Virus record (IMG/VR): IMGVR_UViG_3300027851_000043
Coordinates: 1-48,126 of that record
Source of the DNA: a virus
Length of the DNA stretch: 48,126 nt
Strand: one strand, 5' to 3'
Shown here: piece after piece, positions 16,094-25,197 of the stretch
Layout: each line of letters starts with the position of its first letter
How positions within the stretch are numbered: the first letter of the stretch is position 1
The notes under the pieces: generated by a model
The model's input: only the letters and a program-made list of their open reading frames with translations
What the model was told of the DNA's origin: nothing
Databases searched by the model: none
Made by a program: the position numbers and the translations under genes

Positions 16094-16325
16094 GACTTCG
16101 CTTCTTGTTGTTTTTGTTGTCGAGTCGGTTGAAGAGGCGCCTCCAGAGGTAGGAGCGCGCGATGCTCACTGCGGTGAACAGCAGGGTGATGTTGAGGTTT
16201 TCGATGAAGCTGGTTTCGATCTCCCACACTGGTTGGACGATGCACTCCCAGACAAGCAGGGAGAGGAGGAATCCGCTGCCCGTGTTGGCCAGCTGCTCGA
16301 TCAGGGATCTGGTGCGGGTCTGCAT
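16053..16325 (-). CDS. DUF7220-like small membrane protein, 90 aa
   Basis: Pattern SLIEQLANTGSGFLLSLLVW then a second hydrophobic part ending FTAVSIARSYLWRRLFNRL, the hallmark of a widespread phage membrane family (DUF7220). Two membrane segments; basic C-terminus. The last 20 residues (NKNNKKRSHEPDCDHGP) come from reading through the leader and start of the dNMP kinase gene. Function unknown. Confidence 0.72.
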   Translation of the reverse strand: MQTRTRSLIEQLANTGSGFLLSLLVWECIVQPVWEIETSFIENLNITLLFTAVSIARSYLWRRLFNRLDNKNNKKRSHEPDCDHGPAARR

Positions 16326-17278
16326 CAGGAGGCCCTCTCATACTCCAACAGGAGTTCCTCGAGCCTGCTGCGGATCTTCGGCGTGAGGTTGTGGTCTGGG
16401 TGGGTCCATGGGCATGCAAACTCCTGCACGAACTGCCTACCACCCATCAGGTACGGCACCATGACGGAGTACAGGTCGGAGACCGTCCCATCAAGGTCGA
16501 CCACCTCGCGGCAGCCGGCGATCGCGGCGATGAGGTCCGGGCTTGCCGGCACCGGCGTATTCACCCTGCGGGTCCTGCGAGGCATCTCCGTGAGGGTGAC
16601 GGCGCTCAACTCCAACTTGGGGATCACGCCCAGCTGCTCAGCGTGCACGACGTGTGAGGCCGCCCACATCGCAGCTTCCAGCCCGGTGGCCGCAGCCGCC
16701 TGAGCCACAAAGTGGCCGGTCTGCCTGGCCTGCACCTCCACGTGCTCCCAGCGGGCGTCCAGGGCCCTGGCGTTGGCGTAGATGAAGCGCCCCCGGAAGT
16801 TCGAGAACATCCCGTTGGGCGTGACCTTGAACCTGAGGCCGTCGTGCTCGAGGCACAGGTTCTCAAGCTCGGCGATCTGCAGAGGCTTGCCCAGCATGTT
16901 GCTCATCACCGCAAGCAGGTTCGCCGCCGGCACCCACCAATTTCCCGCCGACTGCGGGGCTAGCCACCCCCTCCACTTGGAGCTCAGTAGGTTCGCCAGC
17001 TGGCGGTCCGGGCGGGGTGTCGAGTGCAGGGGGCGATCCGTCATCGCCTCGTAGGCGGCCACGGCGTCCTCGAACGGGCGCCGCGCCATAGGCGCCAACC
17101 ATTTGGCTGCCCGGACGCGCGGCGTGTGAGAGAACATCGAGTGACCCGGCAGGGTGACCGATGCGCTGGAGGCCGTAGCCTCCAGCACCGCCCGACGAGC
17201 GCCGCTGAGGATGATCTCCTGCTGCAGTGCGGCCAGTGCCAGCTGCGCCGAGCGGGCGTCAGGAACCAGCAGCGGCAT
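16325..17278 (-). CDS. Hypothetical protein, 317 aa
   Basis: Starts MPLLVPDARSAQLALAALQQ. Ala- and Leu-rich helices in the first half, aromatic-rich middle (WRGWLAPQSAGNWWVPA), then mixed alpha/beta. No catalytic motif recognised and no membrane segment. It begins within the 3' end of the MazG-like gene (20-nt overlap). Position among nucleotide-metabolism genes hints at DNA metabolism; nothing more can be said. Confidence 0.65.
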   Translation of the reverse strand: MPLLVPDARSAQLALAALQQEIILSGARRAVLEATASSASVTLPGHSMFSHTPRVRAAKWLAPMARRPFEDAVAAYEAMTDRPLHSTPRPDRQLANLLSSKWRGWLAPQSAGNWWVPAANLLAVMSNMLGKPLQIAELENLCLEHDGLRFKVTPNGMFSNFRGRFIYANARALDARWEHVEVQARQTGHFVAQAAAATGLEAAMWAASHVVHAEQLGVIPKLELSAVTLTEMPRRTRRVNTPVPASPDLIAAIAGCREVVDLDGTVSDLYSVMVPYLMGGRQFVQEFACPWTHPDHNLTPKIRSRLEELLLEYERAS

Positions 17279-17903
17279 CTTCCAGCACCACGCGCTCGGC
17301 GGCGACGTCGCGGTTGACGGCGTGCTCGGCGTTGAACTTCTTGCCTTTGTAGCGCTTGAGCAGCTTGGCGATGTTGGCACGGATCAGCACCGTCTCGAGG
17401 TTGTCCGGGCTGCCGAAGCGCAGGCAGCTGACCTGAATGGCCGCCCGCAGCGCAGCCCCGGCGTGCAGGGTGATGTCGGTGGCCGTACCTTCGGGCTGCT
17501 TGCCGTAGCCGACCCAGCGCTTGGCGATGTCCTGCAGTTGGTTCAGGGCGAAGTCCAGGGTCTCCTGTGCGGTGTGGCCGAGGCTGTACTCGACAGAGGG
17601 GTGCCCGCGGTAGGCCTCCGCCTCCTGCACCGTGCCGTCGAGCCACTCACAGTCCTGCAGCACCTGGTCAAGGGCCACGTAATAGAACATCAGGTCGCCA
17701 CCTTCTTCCACGCCGTTGACGTGGTCGGTGGCCTTGAGCAGCTCGTAGCACTCGGTGGTGAGGCCCAGCACGGCGTGCGTGAAGTCCTTGCTGAGGTCGC
17801 CGCTGCGGTTGAAGAGGCCGCGGACGAAACCTCCGTAGCCCTCGTTGTCGAGGATGTTCTGGACTTCGGCGTCCATCGGTTCTTTGGTGAGTTCTTGGGT
17901 CAT
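17259..17903 (-). CDS. MazG-like nucleotide pyrophosphohydrolase
   Basis: HAVLGLTTECYELLKA with a later EEGGDLMFYYVALDQVL gives the ExxE ... ExxD metal site of all-alpha NTP pyrophosphohydrolases (residues about 45-82). The C-terminal NIAKLLKRYKGKKF ... NRDVAAERVVLE is the usual ending of phage MazG-like proteins. The enzyme would hydrolyse unwanted NTPs, or lower (p)ppGpp signalling as proposed for other phage MazG. A near-match of the 11-mer lies in its SPDN codons. Confidence 0.8.
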   Translation of the reverse strand: MTQELTKEPMDAEVQNILDNEGYGGFVRGLFNRSGDLSKDFTHAVLGLTTECYELLKATDHVNGVEEGGDLMFYYVALDQVLQDCEWLDGTVQEAEAYRGHPSVEYSLGHTAQETLDFALNQLQDIAKRWVGYGKQPEGTATDITLHAGAALRAAIQVSCLRFGSPDNLETVLIRANIAKLLKRYKGKKFNAEHAVNRDVAAERVVLEDAAAGS

Positions 17904-17906
17904 ATC

Positions 17907-18620
17907 TCAGCTCTTGTTGTAGAGGGTTTGGGCGGTGTGGCGGAGGTCGGGGTCGATCTCCATGTCGTCGTTGTTGAGCATCCAGCGCCAGTAGCTGCGC
18001 GGGACTTCTTCAACGGGCTGCCCCTTGTGCTTCCCGAACGGCATGGTCGGGATCCAGAAGGGTCGGTTGGACTCCAGGGCCAGCTGGCCAAGGGTCATGC
18101 CGGTGCGTGCACAGATGTGGTACACCAGGTGGTAGGCAGTCATCACGTCGGCCATCACGCGGTGGGCGCCCTTGGAGCGGGGCAGGTCCAGCGCGTAGAT
18201 GCACGTCGAGAGCTGGTGGTTGGTCATGTTCGGGTACAAACGCTTGACCCAGCGAAGGGTGTCAAGCTCTTGCAGGAAGCCCGGCATGTACGGCTGCAGG
18301 AAGCGGCGGTCGAACCCGATGCGGTGCCCGATGAGCACGATCGGTCCCTCGATCAGCTTCCCGTAGCAGGTCTCGTCCTGCTCGCTGAAGAACTGCTCGA
18401 TGGTCGGGGAATTGGCCACGTCCTGCGGCTCGATGCCGTGCACGCCCTGGGCGGCCGGGTCGAACATGCGCTCGGGGTCGATCAGGGATTCGACCTCTTC
18501 GAGGATGTTGAACTCCTCGTCGATCTCGATCCAGCCGACCTCGCAGACCTTGTCCTCGGCCGTGGTGCCGGTGGTCTCGGTGTCCGCGATGAAGAAGCGG
18601 GTGCCGGCCGGCAGCGTCAT
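17907..18620 (-). CDS. DEDDh 3'-5' exonuclease (DnaQ/RNase T-like)
   Basis: DTET at 13-16 is exo motif I, the IVLIGHRIGFDRRF segment is motif II and HRVMADVMTAYHL holds the motif III His and Asp. A C-terminal FGKHKGQPVEEVP matches the small DUF3820-like domain often attached to phage exonucleases. It could proofread for, or act beside, the polymerase, whose own exo II motif has a conservative change. 237 residues, typical length. Confidence 0.85.
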   Translation of the reverse strand: MTLPAGTRFFIADTETTGTTAEDKVCEVGWIEIDEEFNILEEVESLIDPERMFDPAAQGVHGIEPQDVANSPTIEQFFSEQDETCYGKLIEGPIVLIGHRIGFDRRFLQPYMPGFLQELDTLRWVKRLYPNMTNHQLSTCIYALDLPRSKGAHRVMADVMTAYHLVYHICARTGMTLGQLALESNRPFWIPTMPFGKHKGQPVEEVPRSYWRWMLNNDDMEIDPDLRHTAQTLYNKS

Positions 18621-18793
18621 TCCAGCTCCCCGTACTCGGCCACGATGTCGTCGATCACGTCGTACACGTCCCGGCCTTCATCGTAGTCGGCGCGCACGGA
18701 ATCCATGTCCTTGAAATCGACGCCTGTGCGGTCCAGCACGTTGACCTGCAGGACCCCGAACCAGGAGTCGAAGTCGGTATCGTCATTCGTCAT
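18617..18793 (-). CDS. Acidic hypothetical protein, 58 aa
   Basis: Starts MTNDDTDFDSWFGVLQVNVL and ends with an acidic helix (VYDVIDDIVAEYGELE). Strongly acidic overall; small proteins of this look are common in phages but unassigned. The stop overlaps the exonuclease start (ATGA). It is the first gene after the terminator at 18815-18841, with GGAGAACAAC before its ATG. Confidence 0.7.
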   Translation of the reverse strand: MTNDDTDFDSWFGVLQVNVLDRTGVDFKDMDSVRADYDEGRDVYDVIDDIVAEYGELE

Positions 18794-18814
18794 TGTTGTT
18801 CTCCAGGGGGTTTG

Positions 18815-18841
18815 GAAAAGGAGCCCCTCGTGAGGGCTCCT
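18815..18841 (-). terminator. Rho-independent terminator after SSB-like gene
   Basis: A near-perfect stem AGGAGCCC/GGGCTCCT with an inner CTC/GAG pair, followed on the minus strand by TTTTCC. It lies 18 bases after the stop of the ssDNA-binding-like gene and should end or attenuate that highly placed transcript. It is close to symmetrical, so it may work on the other strand too. Confidence 0.8.
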
Positions 18842-18859
18842 TTGTTGGTCACTGGCCGA

Positions 18860-19723
18860 TCAGATCTTGCTCGGCAGGGTGGCGCTGATGCGCAGCTTGG
18901 TCCAGGTGTTGTTGCCCTTCTCGGCATCCTCGCGGATGAAGTAGAAGGTGAACGGGTCCTCCGGCAGGGTGAAGCCCGGCAGCTTCATGGACACGGCCTT
19001 GGCCGTGGCTTCCAGCGAGCTCTGGTACTTCTTGAAGGCCGGGATGCTGGAGGACGACAGCGTGATCTGCACGATCTCGTGGAAGTCCTCTTCCTCCTCG
19101 CAGCCCAGCACAGCGACCTGGGTGTCCAGGAACTCGCGGCGACCGGCCTTCTCGAAGTCCTCTTCTTCCTGCAGGTACTTGATGTACTCGGCGACGGACT
19201 TGCCCACGTACTCGCGCTGCTCCTCGCCGATCACCGAGTCGATGGTCACGCCGTCCTTGGAGTAGGCGACGAAGTTCGTCGACTCCTTGGACTGCTCGCC
19301 GGGCGACACCTCGTAGTGGCGGTCCCAGGCCAGCAAGCGCACTTTGACCCAGCGGCCCAGCTTGAGCTTGTCGCCGTTCATTTCCTTGATCACGCCGTCT
19401 TTGGCCTTGAACACGCGGTGCGTGCCGAAGCTGAAGTCAGCGGCGCCTTCCATCTCCTCGACCTCCTTCTTGAAGGCCTTGGCGCGGGCGATCGAGTCGT
19501 CCACTGCGCCCACGGCGGTGGTGGCGGCTTTGGCGATGGCCGTCGTGGTCTCGACCTTGGCCGCGGCAGCGTCGACCTTCACCTCGGCCGCGGGGGCCTC
19601 AGCAGGGGCAGCGGCCACGGTAACCTCGGCAGCGGCGGGCGCGGTGGCCACGGCGTTGTCGGGGTCAGCCTCGAAGGCGGTAGCGGCGTTGGTGGTAGCA
19701 GAGTTGGGCTTCTTGAGTGCCAT
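18860..19723 (-). CDS. Putative single-stranded DNA-binding protein, 287 aa
   Basis: The first ~75 residues are a low-complexity Ala/Val/Thr/Pro segment (AAAPAEAPAAEVKVDAAAAK), followed by about 200 residues of mixed beta structure and a conserved-looking KLKLGRWVKVRLLAWDRHYE. Proteins of this size directly behind the phage primase-helicase and closed by a strong terminator are usually abundant ssDNA-binding proteins; the role is inferred from that context, not from a motif. No acidic C-terminal tail of the usual kind is present. One 11-mer copy lies in DPDN near the N-terminus. Confidence 0.5.
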   Translation of the reverse strand: MALKKPNSATTNAATAFEADPDNAVATAPAAAEVTVAAAPAEAPAAEVKVDAAAAKVETTTAIAKAATTAVGAVDDSIARAKAFKKEVEEMEGAADFSFGTHRVFKAKDGVIKEMNGDKLKLGRWVKVRLLAWDRHYEVSPGEQSKESTNFVAYSKDGVTIDSVIGEEQREYVGKSVAEYIKYLQEEEDFEKAGRREFLDTQVAVLGCEEEEDFHEIVQITLSSSSIPAFKKYQSSLEATAKAVSMKLPGFTLPEDPFTFYFIREDAEKGNNTWTKLRISATLPSKI

Positions 19724-19755
19724 GGTTGTGTTTCCTTTGCAGTTTCAGGTTTGGT

Positions 19756-22644
19756 TTACTTCGTTCCGGCTTTGGTGCGGAACATCTCGACACCTTCCGC
19801 GGACAACTTTTCCAAGTTGAAGCGGAAGACTCGTGCCTGGCCAGAACTCCGGAGAGGGCTGGACATGCACAGCTTGTCCATGGTCGGGGGGAACTTCCCC
19901 ATGGCGGCCATGAACGCATCCGCCGATGCGTAGTAGGGGGTGAACCCCTTGCGTTTGCACCAGGCGAAATACTTGACGAACGTCTCGCGCATCAGGACCT
20001 CGATGTACCCGTCCATGACGATGTACTCGACGCCTTCCCGCAGGGCGTATTCGCTGTCCTCACCCTCGGAACGAGAGATCAGGGACAGGTCGTTGAACAT
20101 CTTGGCGGCCTCGGTCATGGCCGGCGCGGAGATGTCTTGCTTGTGGTCGTACAGGGCCTGCTTCAGGCGGTCGATGTGGGCGGACATCTGCCCGTCTTTG
20201 AACACCATCAGCAGCGTGCGGTCCAGGAAGTTCAGGCCTTCCAGCACCACGGCAAGGTTGAACACCTGCCGGTCGTGCACGCCGCGGTCGAACGATGCCC
20301 TGAGGTCCGCGATCAGCGGGTCAAGGGCCTCGCGGCGGCTCTGCTCTGTCTCGCGGAAGGACATGGCCAGCAGCGCGCGGCCCAGCGATGCCATCCGCTC
20401 ACGCTCGGCCGTGGTCCGGTTGAACGCCGCGGTGTGCTGCACCGAGTCGTTGGAGTTGAACCCCACGGCAACCGAGCGCTGCTGGATGGCGGTCTGCATC
20501 TCCTGCGACTCGGCCAGGAACGCGATGGGCGTCGAGTAGGCGTAGTCGGTGATGTCGCGGAACGAGGCGTTGGCGTTGCCCTTGCTCATGCCTCCCGAGG
20601 ACCCCGTGCCTTGGTTGTAGGCCAGGCGGAAGGCCTGCAGCAGCAGGTCGGTGCGGGAGATCCCCATCTCGACGGGCTTGTACTCGTCAAGCACCAGCGG
20701 GATCGACGCGGACCCGGTGAACGCCGCCTTCAGCGAGAAGTTCGTCGACGCTGCCGGGGCACAGGACTTCATGACCACCTCGGACTTGAGGTAGAACAGC
20801 TGGGCCATCAGGGCCGCCGTCTGGGTCTTGCCGCAGCCCGCTGGCCCATTGGGGTGGAGCAGGGGGAATTGGCGGTAGGCCGCGTGGTAGAACTGGCGGT
20901 GGAAGCACGAGACGAACCACCCCAGCATCTGGGCCACGATGGTCGGGCTGTTGATCGTGAACAGCGCGCCCAGCCACTCGCGGACATCAGGCGTGTCCTC
21001 GATGGGCTTGGCGTTGTGCACGTCGGCACGGAACACTGGGCCAGTGGAGACCACCGGTTGGAACGTGTACTGGGCCTCCGAGTTCTCGGTGATGACGACG
21101 TCGGGGTGGACCCACACAACATCACGCACAGACCGGTCCGGGACCAGCGGATTCTGGACAACGTCCAGGCCTTCACGATTCAGGGCGTACACGACGCGTC
21201 CTCCTTTTTTGGCAGCGCGGGACAGCATGAGCTGCACCACACCGGCCTGGGTGTCGGAACCAGAGAACGTCCCACCGTAGTCGGCACACAGGGCCGACAG
21301 GTTGGAGCGGGACGTGAACGATTTGCCGGGGATGGTCCGGCGGCCGGCGGGCACGTTGTCGCAGTACACGTCGGCCTCCAGGCCGATCACGGTGCCGCTG
21401 TCGATGTCCATCAGCTGGGTGGGCCTGACGAATGCAATGTTGCTCAGCGTGCGGGCACCCTCGGCGGTGCGCTTGTGGATGCCCGACTTCGTGATCATCA
21501 GACCCTCCATCAGGGACGCTGCAGCCGCAGTGATCTCTGCCGCAACGTCCTCGGGGATGTCCTCCTCCTCGTCGCCGTCGGGGACGTGCCCGACGCCGGC
21601 GTAGGAGGCCATGCCGTCAAGGTCCCCCGAGGGTGTGTCGACGTCCAGCAGGGACCGGATGGCGCCCTTGGAGTAGCCGTAGCAGGGGTTGTCGTGGGTG
21701 TACTCCCACATCCGCCGCAGCTCCTCCTTACGCTTGCGGGGTGAGCCGTAGCGCGAGGAGTCCCCGGTGTAGTTCTTGCACAGGTCCCGTGCGGACTCGA
21801 CAAGCTGGTCGGCCGTCTTGCCTAGGGCGTTGGCGGTGATGGCCAGCTGCATCGCCACCTTGTGGAAGCCGACGTTCGGGGCCAGGCCCTCACCCCTCAT
21901 GAGCTTCTGCAAGGTGGGTGGGAACTCGCCTTTGAACTTGGCCAGCAGGGCCTCGTCGGCGTTGCCCTTTGCCCGGCGCTTGACCGCGTCTCCCACCTTC
22001 TGCTCGGCCTTGATGAACATGGCCGCCAGCGAGGTGTTGAGCTCCGGCAGATCCCGCATGGGCTCCGGCGTCTGCACGGAGGTCAGCTCGTCGTAGAGCT
22101 CCGGCGTCATGGCCAGCGCATCCTCGACCAGCAGGGGCACCTTGAACTTGCCGTTGCTGCGCTGGACGTTGGGGGTGCGCCACATGCGGCCCTTGCGGCC
22201 CGTGTAGACCCGCATGTCCAGCGTGTCCACCACCAGCTCCATGGCCATTTCCCGGTAGATGTACGGCAACGCCGTGACACCCGCCTTGGGGATCCTGGGC
22301 ATGAAGACCGGCATCGGAACTTCGATGTGGAACCCTCGGCCGCCGGTCGCGTAGAGCCTCAGGGACTTCAGGTTGACCCCGAGGTCCTGCAGCTTCTTGA
22401 GCATGAGGCCGAAGTTTTCAATGGCCTCCGACACATCCTCCGCGTCGAAGTCCATGTAGAAGGGGCCGGAGTAACGCATCTTGGCGTAGTCCTCCCTGCC
22501 CCAGGTGTCGTCGGGAACTGAGTCCGCGTCGAGCACTGTGACGAACGCCGGTTGGCGTTCTTGGATGATGCGGCTGCGGTGCTCGGAGAGCCCCTCCAGC
22601 CAGGCGTCATCACCGCCTGTCAGCTGGTACCAAATGAAGGCCAT
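19756..22644 (-). CDS. Primase-helicase fusion (AEP-type primase plus AAA/SF3-like helicase)
   Basis: A 962-residue protein. N-terminal primase: MDFD at 64-67 and GGRGFHIEVP at 101-110 are the metal and nucleotide motifs of archaeo-eukaryotic primases. The C-terminal motor has GPAGCGKT at 600-607 and a Walker B LVLDEYKP about 50 residues later, like DUF927/SF3 helicases. The two halves would prime and unwind at the fork. The linker (about 340-400) is acidic. Start ATG at 22644 has GAGGG upstream. Confidence 0.88.
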   Translation of the reverse strand: MAFIWYQLTGGDDAWLEGLSEHRSRIIQERQPAFVTVLDADSVPDDTWGREDYAKMRYSGPFYMDFDAEDVSEAIENFGLMLKKLQDLGVNLKSLRLYATGGRGFHIEVPMPVFMPRIPKAGVTALPYIYREMAMELVVDTLDMRVYTGRKGRMWRTPNVQRSNGKFKVPLLVEDALAMTPELYDELTSVQTPEPMRDLPELNTSLAAMFIKAEQKVGDAVKRRAKGNADEALLAKFKGEFPPTLQKLMRGEGLAPNVGFHKVAMQLAITANALGKTADQLVESARDLCKNYTGDSSRYGSPRKRKEELRRMWEYTHDNPCYGYSKGAIRSLLDVDTPSGDLDGMASYAGVGHVPDGDEEEDIPEDVAAEITAAAASLMEGLMITKSGIHKRTAEGARTLSNIAFVRPTQLMDIDSGTVIGLEADVYCDNVPAGRRTIPGKSFTSRSNLSALCADYGGTFSGSDTQAGVVQLMLSRAAKKGGRVVYALNREGLDVVQNPLVPDRSVRDVVWVHPDVVITENSEAQYTFQPVVSTGPVFRADVHNAKPIEDTPDVREWLGALFTINSPTIVAQMLGWFVSCFHRQFYHAAYRQFPLLHPNGPAGCGKTQTAALMAQLFYLKSEVVMKSCAPAASTNFSLKAAFTGSASIPLVLDEYKPVEMGISRTDLLLQAFRLAYNQGTGSSGGMSKGNANASFRDITDYAYSTPIAFLAESQEMQTAIQQRSVAVGFNSNDSVQHTAAFNRTTAERERMASLGRALLAMSFRETEQSRREALDPLIADLRASFDRGVHDRQVFNLAVVLEGLNFLDRTLLMVFKDGQMSAHIDRLKQALYDHKQDISAPAMTEAAKMFNDLSLISRSEGEDSEYALREGVEYIVMDGYIEVLMRETFVKYFAWCKRKGFTPYYASADAFMAAMGKFPPTMDKLCMSSPLRSSGQARVFRFNLEKLSAEGVEMFRTKAGTK

Positions 22645-22653
22645 TTATGACCC

Positions 22654-22758
22654 TCAGATGGTGCAGCTGGCGTGCGAGAAGAAACCTGCCGCGGCAGGTT
22701 GTTGGTGCGTCCAGGGTTCCTGCGCGGTCAGGCCGCCCAGGTTTTGAGTATTTTCCAT
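22654..22758 (-). CDS. Possible small protein, 34 aa
   Basis: An open frame MENTQNLGGLTAQEPWTHQQ ending in CTI fills the gap before the primase gene. Upstream AAGAAGTGGGCAAG is only a weak ribosome site. It may instead be a leader peptide for the primase gene. Confidence 0.35.
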   Translation of the reverse strand: MENTQNLGGLTAQEPWTHQQPAAAGFFSHASCTI

Positions 22759-22798
22759 CTTGCCCACTTCTTGTTTTTCTTCTAGGGCAGGTGAGAGG

Positions 22799-23302
22799 TC
22801 AGTACCGGATCTTCGCGTCCGGAAACCTCTCCCTGAATTTGTTCAGGGTGACGCAGTAGGTGTGCCCCTCGGTCTGGGAATGCTCCCGACTTCGAGTTTT
22901 GACCAGCACAGCAAACTGAGGCACGAATTGTATGCCTTTGGGGGTCGGCTTGCCCTTCCACTTGAGCTCAAAAGATTGTGGAACGTGCAGATAGACCTCG
23001 CGCCCGCCGACCTGCGCGGGCACAAGGCCGATCGAAACCAGCCCCTTGTTCGGGATCTCCAGCTCAAGCTGGGGACCCCTGATGCGATCCATGGTCAGGT
23101 CCCCGAAGCGCCACAGCTCGATGTCCTCGGGTTGCCCGTTTCGCAACGTGTACACAGCCATGTACCGGTTCGGAAACCCCACCTCCATGGAGCGGCTGCC
23201 GTAGGACTCATAGTCCACCTGGGACACCCTCGGCATCGTGTCGATGAGCGCTCGCAGGCTCTGGGCATCGTCCAGGAACCTCCCCTCTTTTCTATTCTCC
23301 AT
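22799..23302 (-). CDS. Hypothetical protein, 167 aa
   Basis: Starts MENRKEGRFLDDAQSLRALI, inside the last codons of the helicase gene. Beta-rich (MAVYTLRNGQPEDIELWRFG, LELEIPNKGLVSIGLVPAQV), no membrane segment, no recognised motif. Sits between helicase and primase-helicase, so a replication accessory role is possible. Confidence 0.62.
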   Translation of the reverse strand: MENRKEGRFLDDAQSLRALIDTMPRVSQVDYESYGSRSMEVGFPNRYMAVYTLRNGQPEDIELWRFGDLTMDRIRGPQLELEIPNKGLVSIGLVPAQVGGREVYLHVPQSFELKWKGKPTPKGIQFVPQFAVLVKTRSREHSQTEGHTYCVTLNKFRERFPDAKIRY

Positions 23303-24701
23303 TGACCAACTCCTTCAGACTTTTATGGCTACGTTGGACCTTGCCAGCAAGCTCGTCGTTTTCGAGGAGGTCTCTGAACATTCCGACCTGAACTGTGGAT
23401 TTCGCCACAGCCACCCGGACGTTGACCGGGAACTTCTGGCCATCCCGGTCAAGTCGTTTGACGACCTGCTCGAATGGCGTTGGCGTTGTCGGGGCCTCCA
23501 CAAACAGCATGTTATGGCACACGGCTTGGAGCCCGTCCACCCCGAAACCCGCGCTGCTGGGCTGCAGCTGGATCACACGGCAGGACGGGTCCTCGATGAA
23601 GGCTCTCAGGGCTTCCTGTCGGCCCGCCGGGGTCGTCTCACCGTAAATCGCCACCGCACCGTACTTGGCCAGCATCCTGAGCAGGTACCGGTTGGTGCGT
23701 TGGAAATTGGCCACGACAACGAGTTTGCTGTCCCCCAGCTCCTCCAGAGTCTCCTCGATCAGGTCGAGCACCGCCGGGCGCCTGTCGGGATCCTCATCGA
23801 ACTCCCCCCAGTTCACCACCACCTGCTGCAGGGCAGACCGCACCGCAGAGGCGGAGATGGCGTCCACGGCCTCCCGACCCTCGAACTCCACCAAGCGCTC
23901 GTCTGCAATCCGCTTGTACAACTTCAGGTGAGCAGGGTCCAATTCATAGTGGATCGGAGTGTAGATGACCGGGGGCAGAAAATTGGCCACCTCTCGGATC
24001 AGGATCCGCGAAGTGTTGATCTGCATGTTCTGTGCCAGCAGGTCAAGGTTCGCGTAGGTTTTGGGGTTGTCGTAGTCGTCAAACTCCGCCACGTGCAGCT
24101 TGTTGAACTGGCGTTGGTTCCGGTACACGTGAGGCGCCACGAGCCGGATGTAGGCGTAGGCATCCGTCGGCTTGTTGATCGGCGTGCCCGTCAGCAGGGC
24201 CAGGGGCCGGGCCTCGAACATGGTCCGCACGGCTTTGTGGTTGTCGGTCTCAATGTTCTTGATGGCCGTGGCCTCGTCGCACAGCCCACCCACGGGTCGA
24301 TCGGCCCAGGCCGCTTCTAGGCGGTCGAAGTCGTTCTTGAACATCGCATAGGTGGACACGGTGAACAGGCTGTCCAGGGGCAGGGTGTGGCGCTTCTTGG
24401 GTGGCCCGTAGTACACGGTGCACTCGAGGTAGCGCCCGGTCCTGAGGTCGATGATGCTGCTGAGCCAGCGCTGCCACTGGTACAGCAGGATAGGCGGGAC
24501 CAGCACGGCCCACTGGCTGGCCTCGCCCCGCAGGTGCCAGTACAGGGCCCACACGGTAGAGCCAGCAGTCTTGCCGGCGCCGGGCTCCCAGTAGAAGCCC
24601 ACGCGCGGCTCAGGCGCCAGGATGTTGACCTCGTCAGCTTGGTACTGGCGCAGGTCGAACGGGAGCAGGTAGCGCTCCCGCACGATGTCGTACGGTGTCA
24701 T
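23292..24701 (-). CDS. SNF2-type DEAD-box-like helicase
   Basis: A 469-residue SF2 helicase: Q-like RQYQADEV, Walker A WEPGAGKT at 38-45, DEAT at 142-145, LLTGTPINKP (motif III), and the second RecA lobe with NFQRTNRYLLRML and QLQPSSAGFGVDGLQ, ending RLDRDGQ. It resembles T4 UvsW-type and phage SNF2-like motors that remodel recombination and replication intermediates. One 11-mer copy lies in codons for EAPTTPTP, a different frame from most others. Confidence 0.88.
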   Translation of the reverse strand: MTPYDIVRERYLLPFDLRQYQADEVNILAPEPRVGFYWEPGAGKTAGSTVWALYWHLRGEASQWAVLVPPILLYQWQRWLSSIIDLRTGRYLECTVYYGPPKKRHTLPLDSLFTVSTYAMFKNDFDRLEAAWADRPVGGLCDEATAIKNIETDNHKAVRTMFEARPLALLTGTPINKPTDAYAYIRLVAPHVYRNQRQFNKLHVAEFDDYDNPKTYANLDLLAQNMQINTSRILIREVANFLPPVIYTPIHYELDPAHLKLYKRIADERLVEFEGREAVDAISASAVRSALQQVVVNWGEFDEDPDRRPAVLDLIEETLEELGDSKLVVVANFQRTNRYLLRMLAKYGAVAIYGETTPAGRQEALRAFIEDPSCRVIQLQPSSAGFGVDGLQAVCHNMLFVEAPTTPTPFEQVVKRLDRDGQKFPVNVRVAVAKSTVQVGMFRDLLENDELAGKVQRSHKSLKELVNGE

Positions 24702-24759
24702 GGGATCTCCTTGCGAGCGTCATGGGTGCGCTCCGGGTTTTGCGTCAGGAGTGGGAGGG

Positions 24760-25197
24760 TCAGCGGATCTTGGCGATCAGTGCTCGGGCCTCCGCTGTGG
24801 AAGTCACCGGTGCGTCGTGCACCGGGTCGTAGGGCTCACGGAACAGATAGGAGCGCTGGCGCATCATCTCCAGCCAACCGTAGGCGCCGTAGACGGCGGA
24901 CAACGGCATCCGGGCGACCAGCACGAGGGGAAGATTGCTCATCAGACCCACGAACTGGGGGGCGGGTAGCCTCAGCAGGGGTGTAATGGTGTCCTCCTCC
25001 GGGAGGCCGGCAAGGACCACTTCCCCTGTGCGCACGTTGGTCTGCAACGTGCGCCGGACATACACCCCGAAGTTCGGGTCTCTGGGCAGCCCTTGCTCGT
25101 ATGGGTGGGAGAGATAGGCCAGGTTCCAGGCCTCGGGGGAGTCGGCGGCGAATCCGACGACTCCAAAGGTTGTGGGTGGTGATGGTGCGTATCTCAA
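24760..25197 (-). CDS. Hypothetical protein, 145 aa (TTG start)
   Basis: Starts at TTG 25197, overlapping the upstream stop (TTGA) with GGAAGG before it. Mixed alpha/beta, with LPAPQFVGLMSNLPLVLVAR in the middle and an aromatic stretch (YGAYGWLEMMRQRSYLFREP). No known motif or signal peptide. Confidence 0.62.
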   Translation of the reverse strand: MRYAPSPPTTFGVVGFAADSPEAWNLAYLSHPYEQGLPRDPNFGVYVRRTLQTNVRTGEVVLAGLPEEDTITPLLRLPAPQFVGLMSNLPLVLVARMPLSAVYGAYGWLEMMRQRSYLFREPYDPVHDAPVTSTAEARALIAKIR

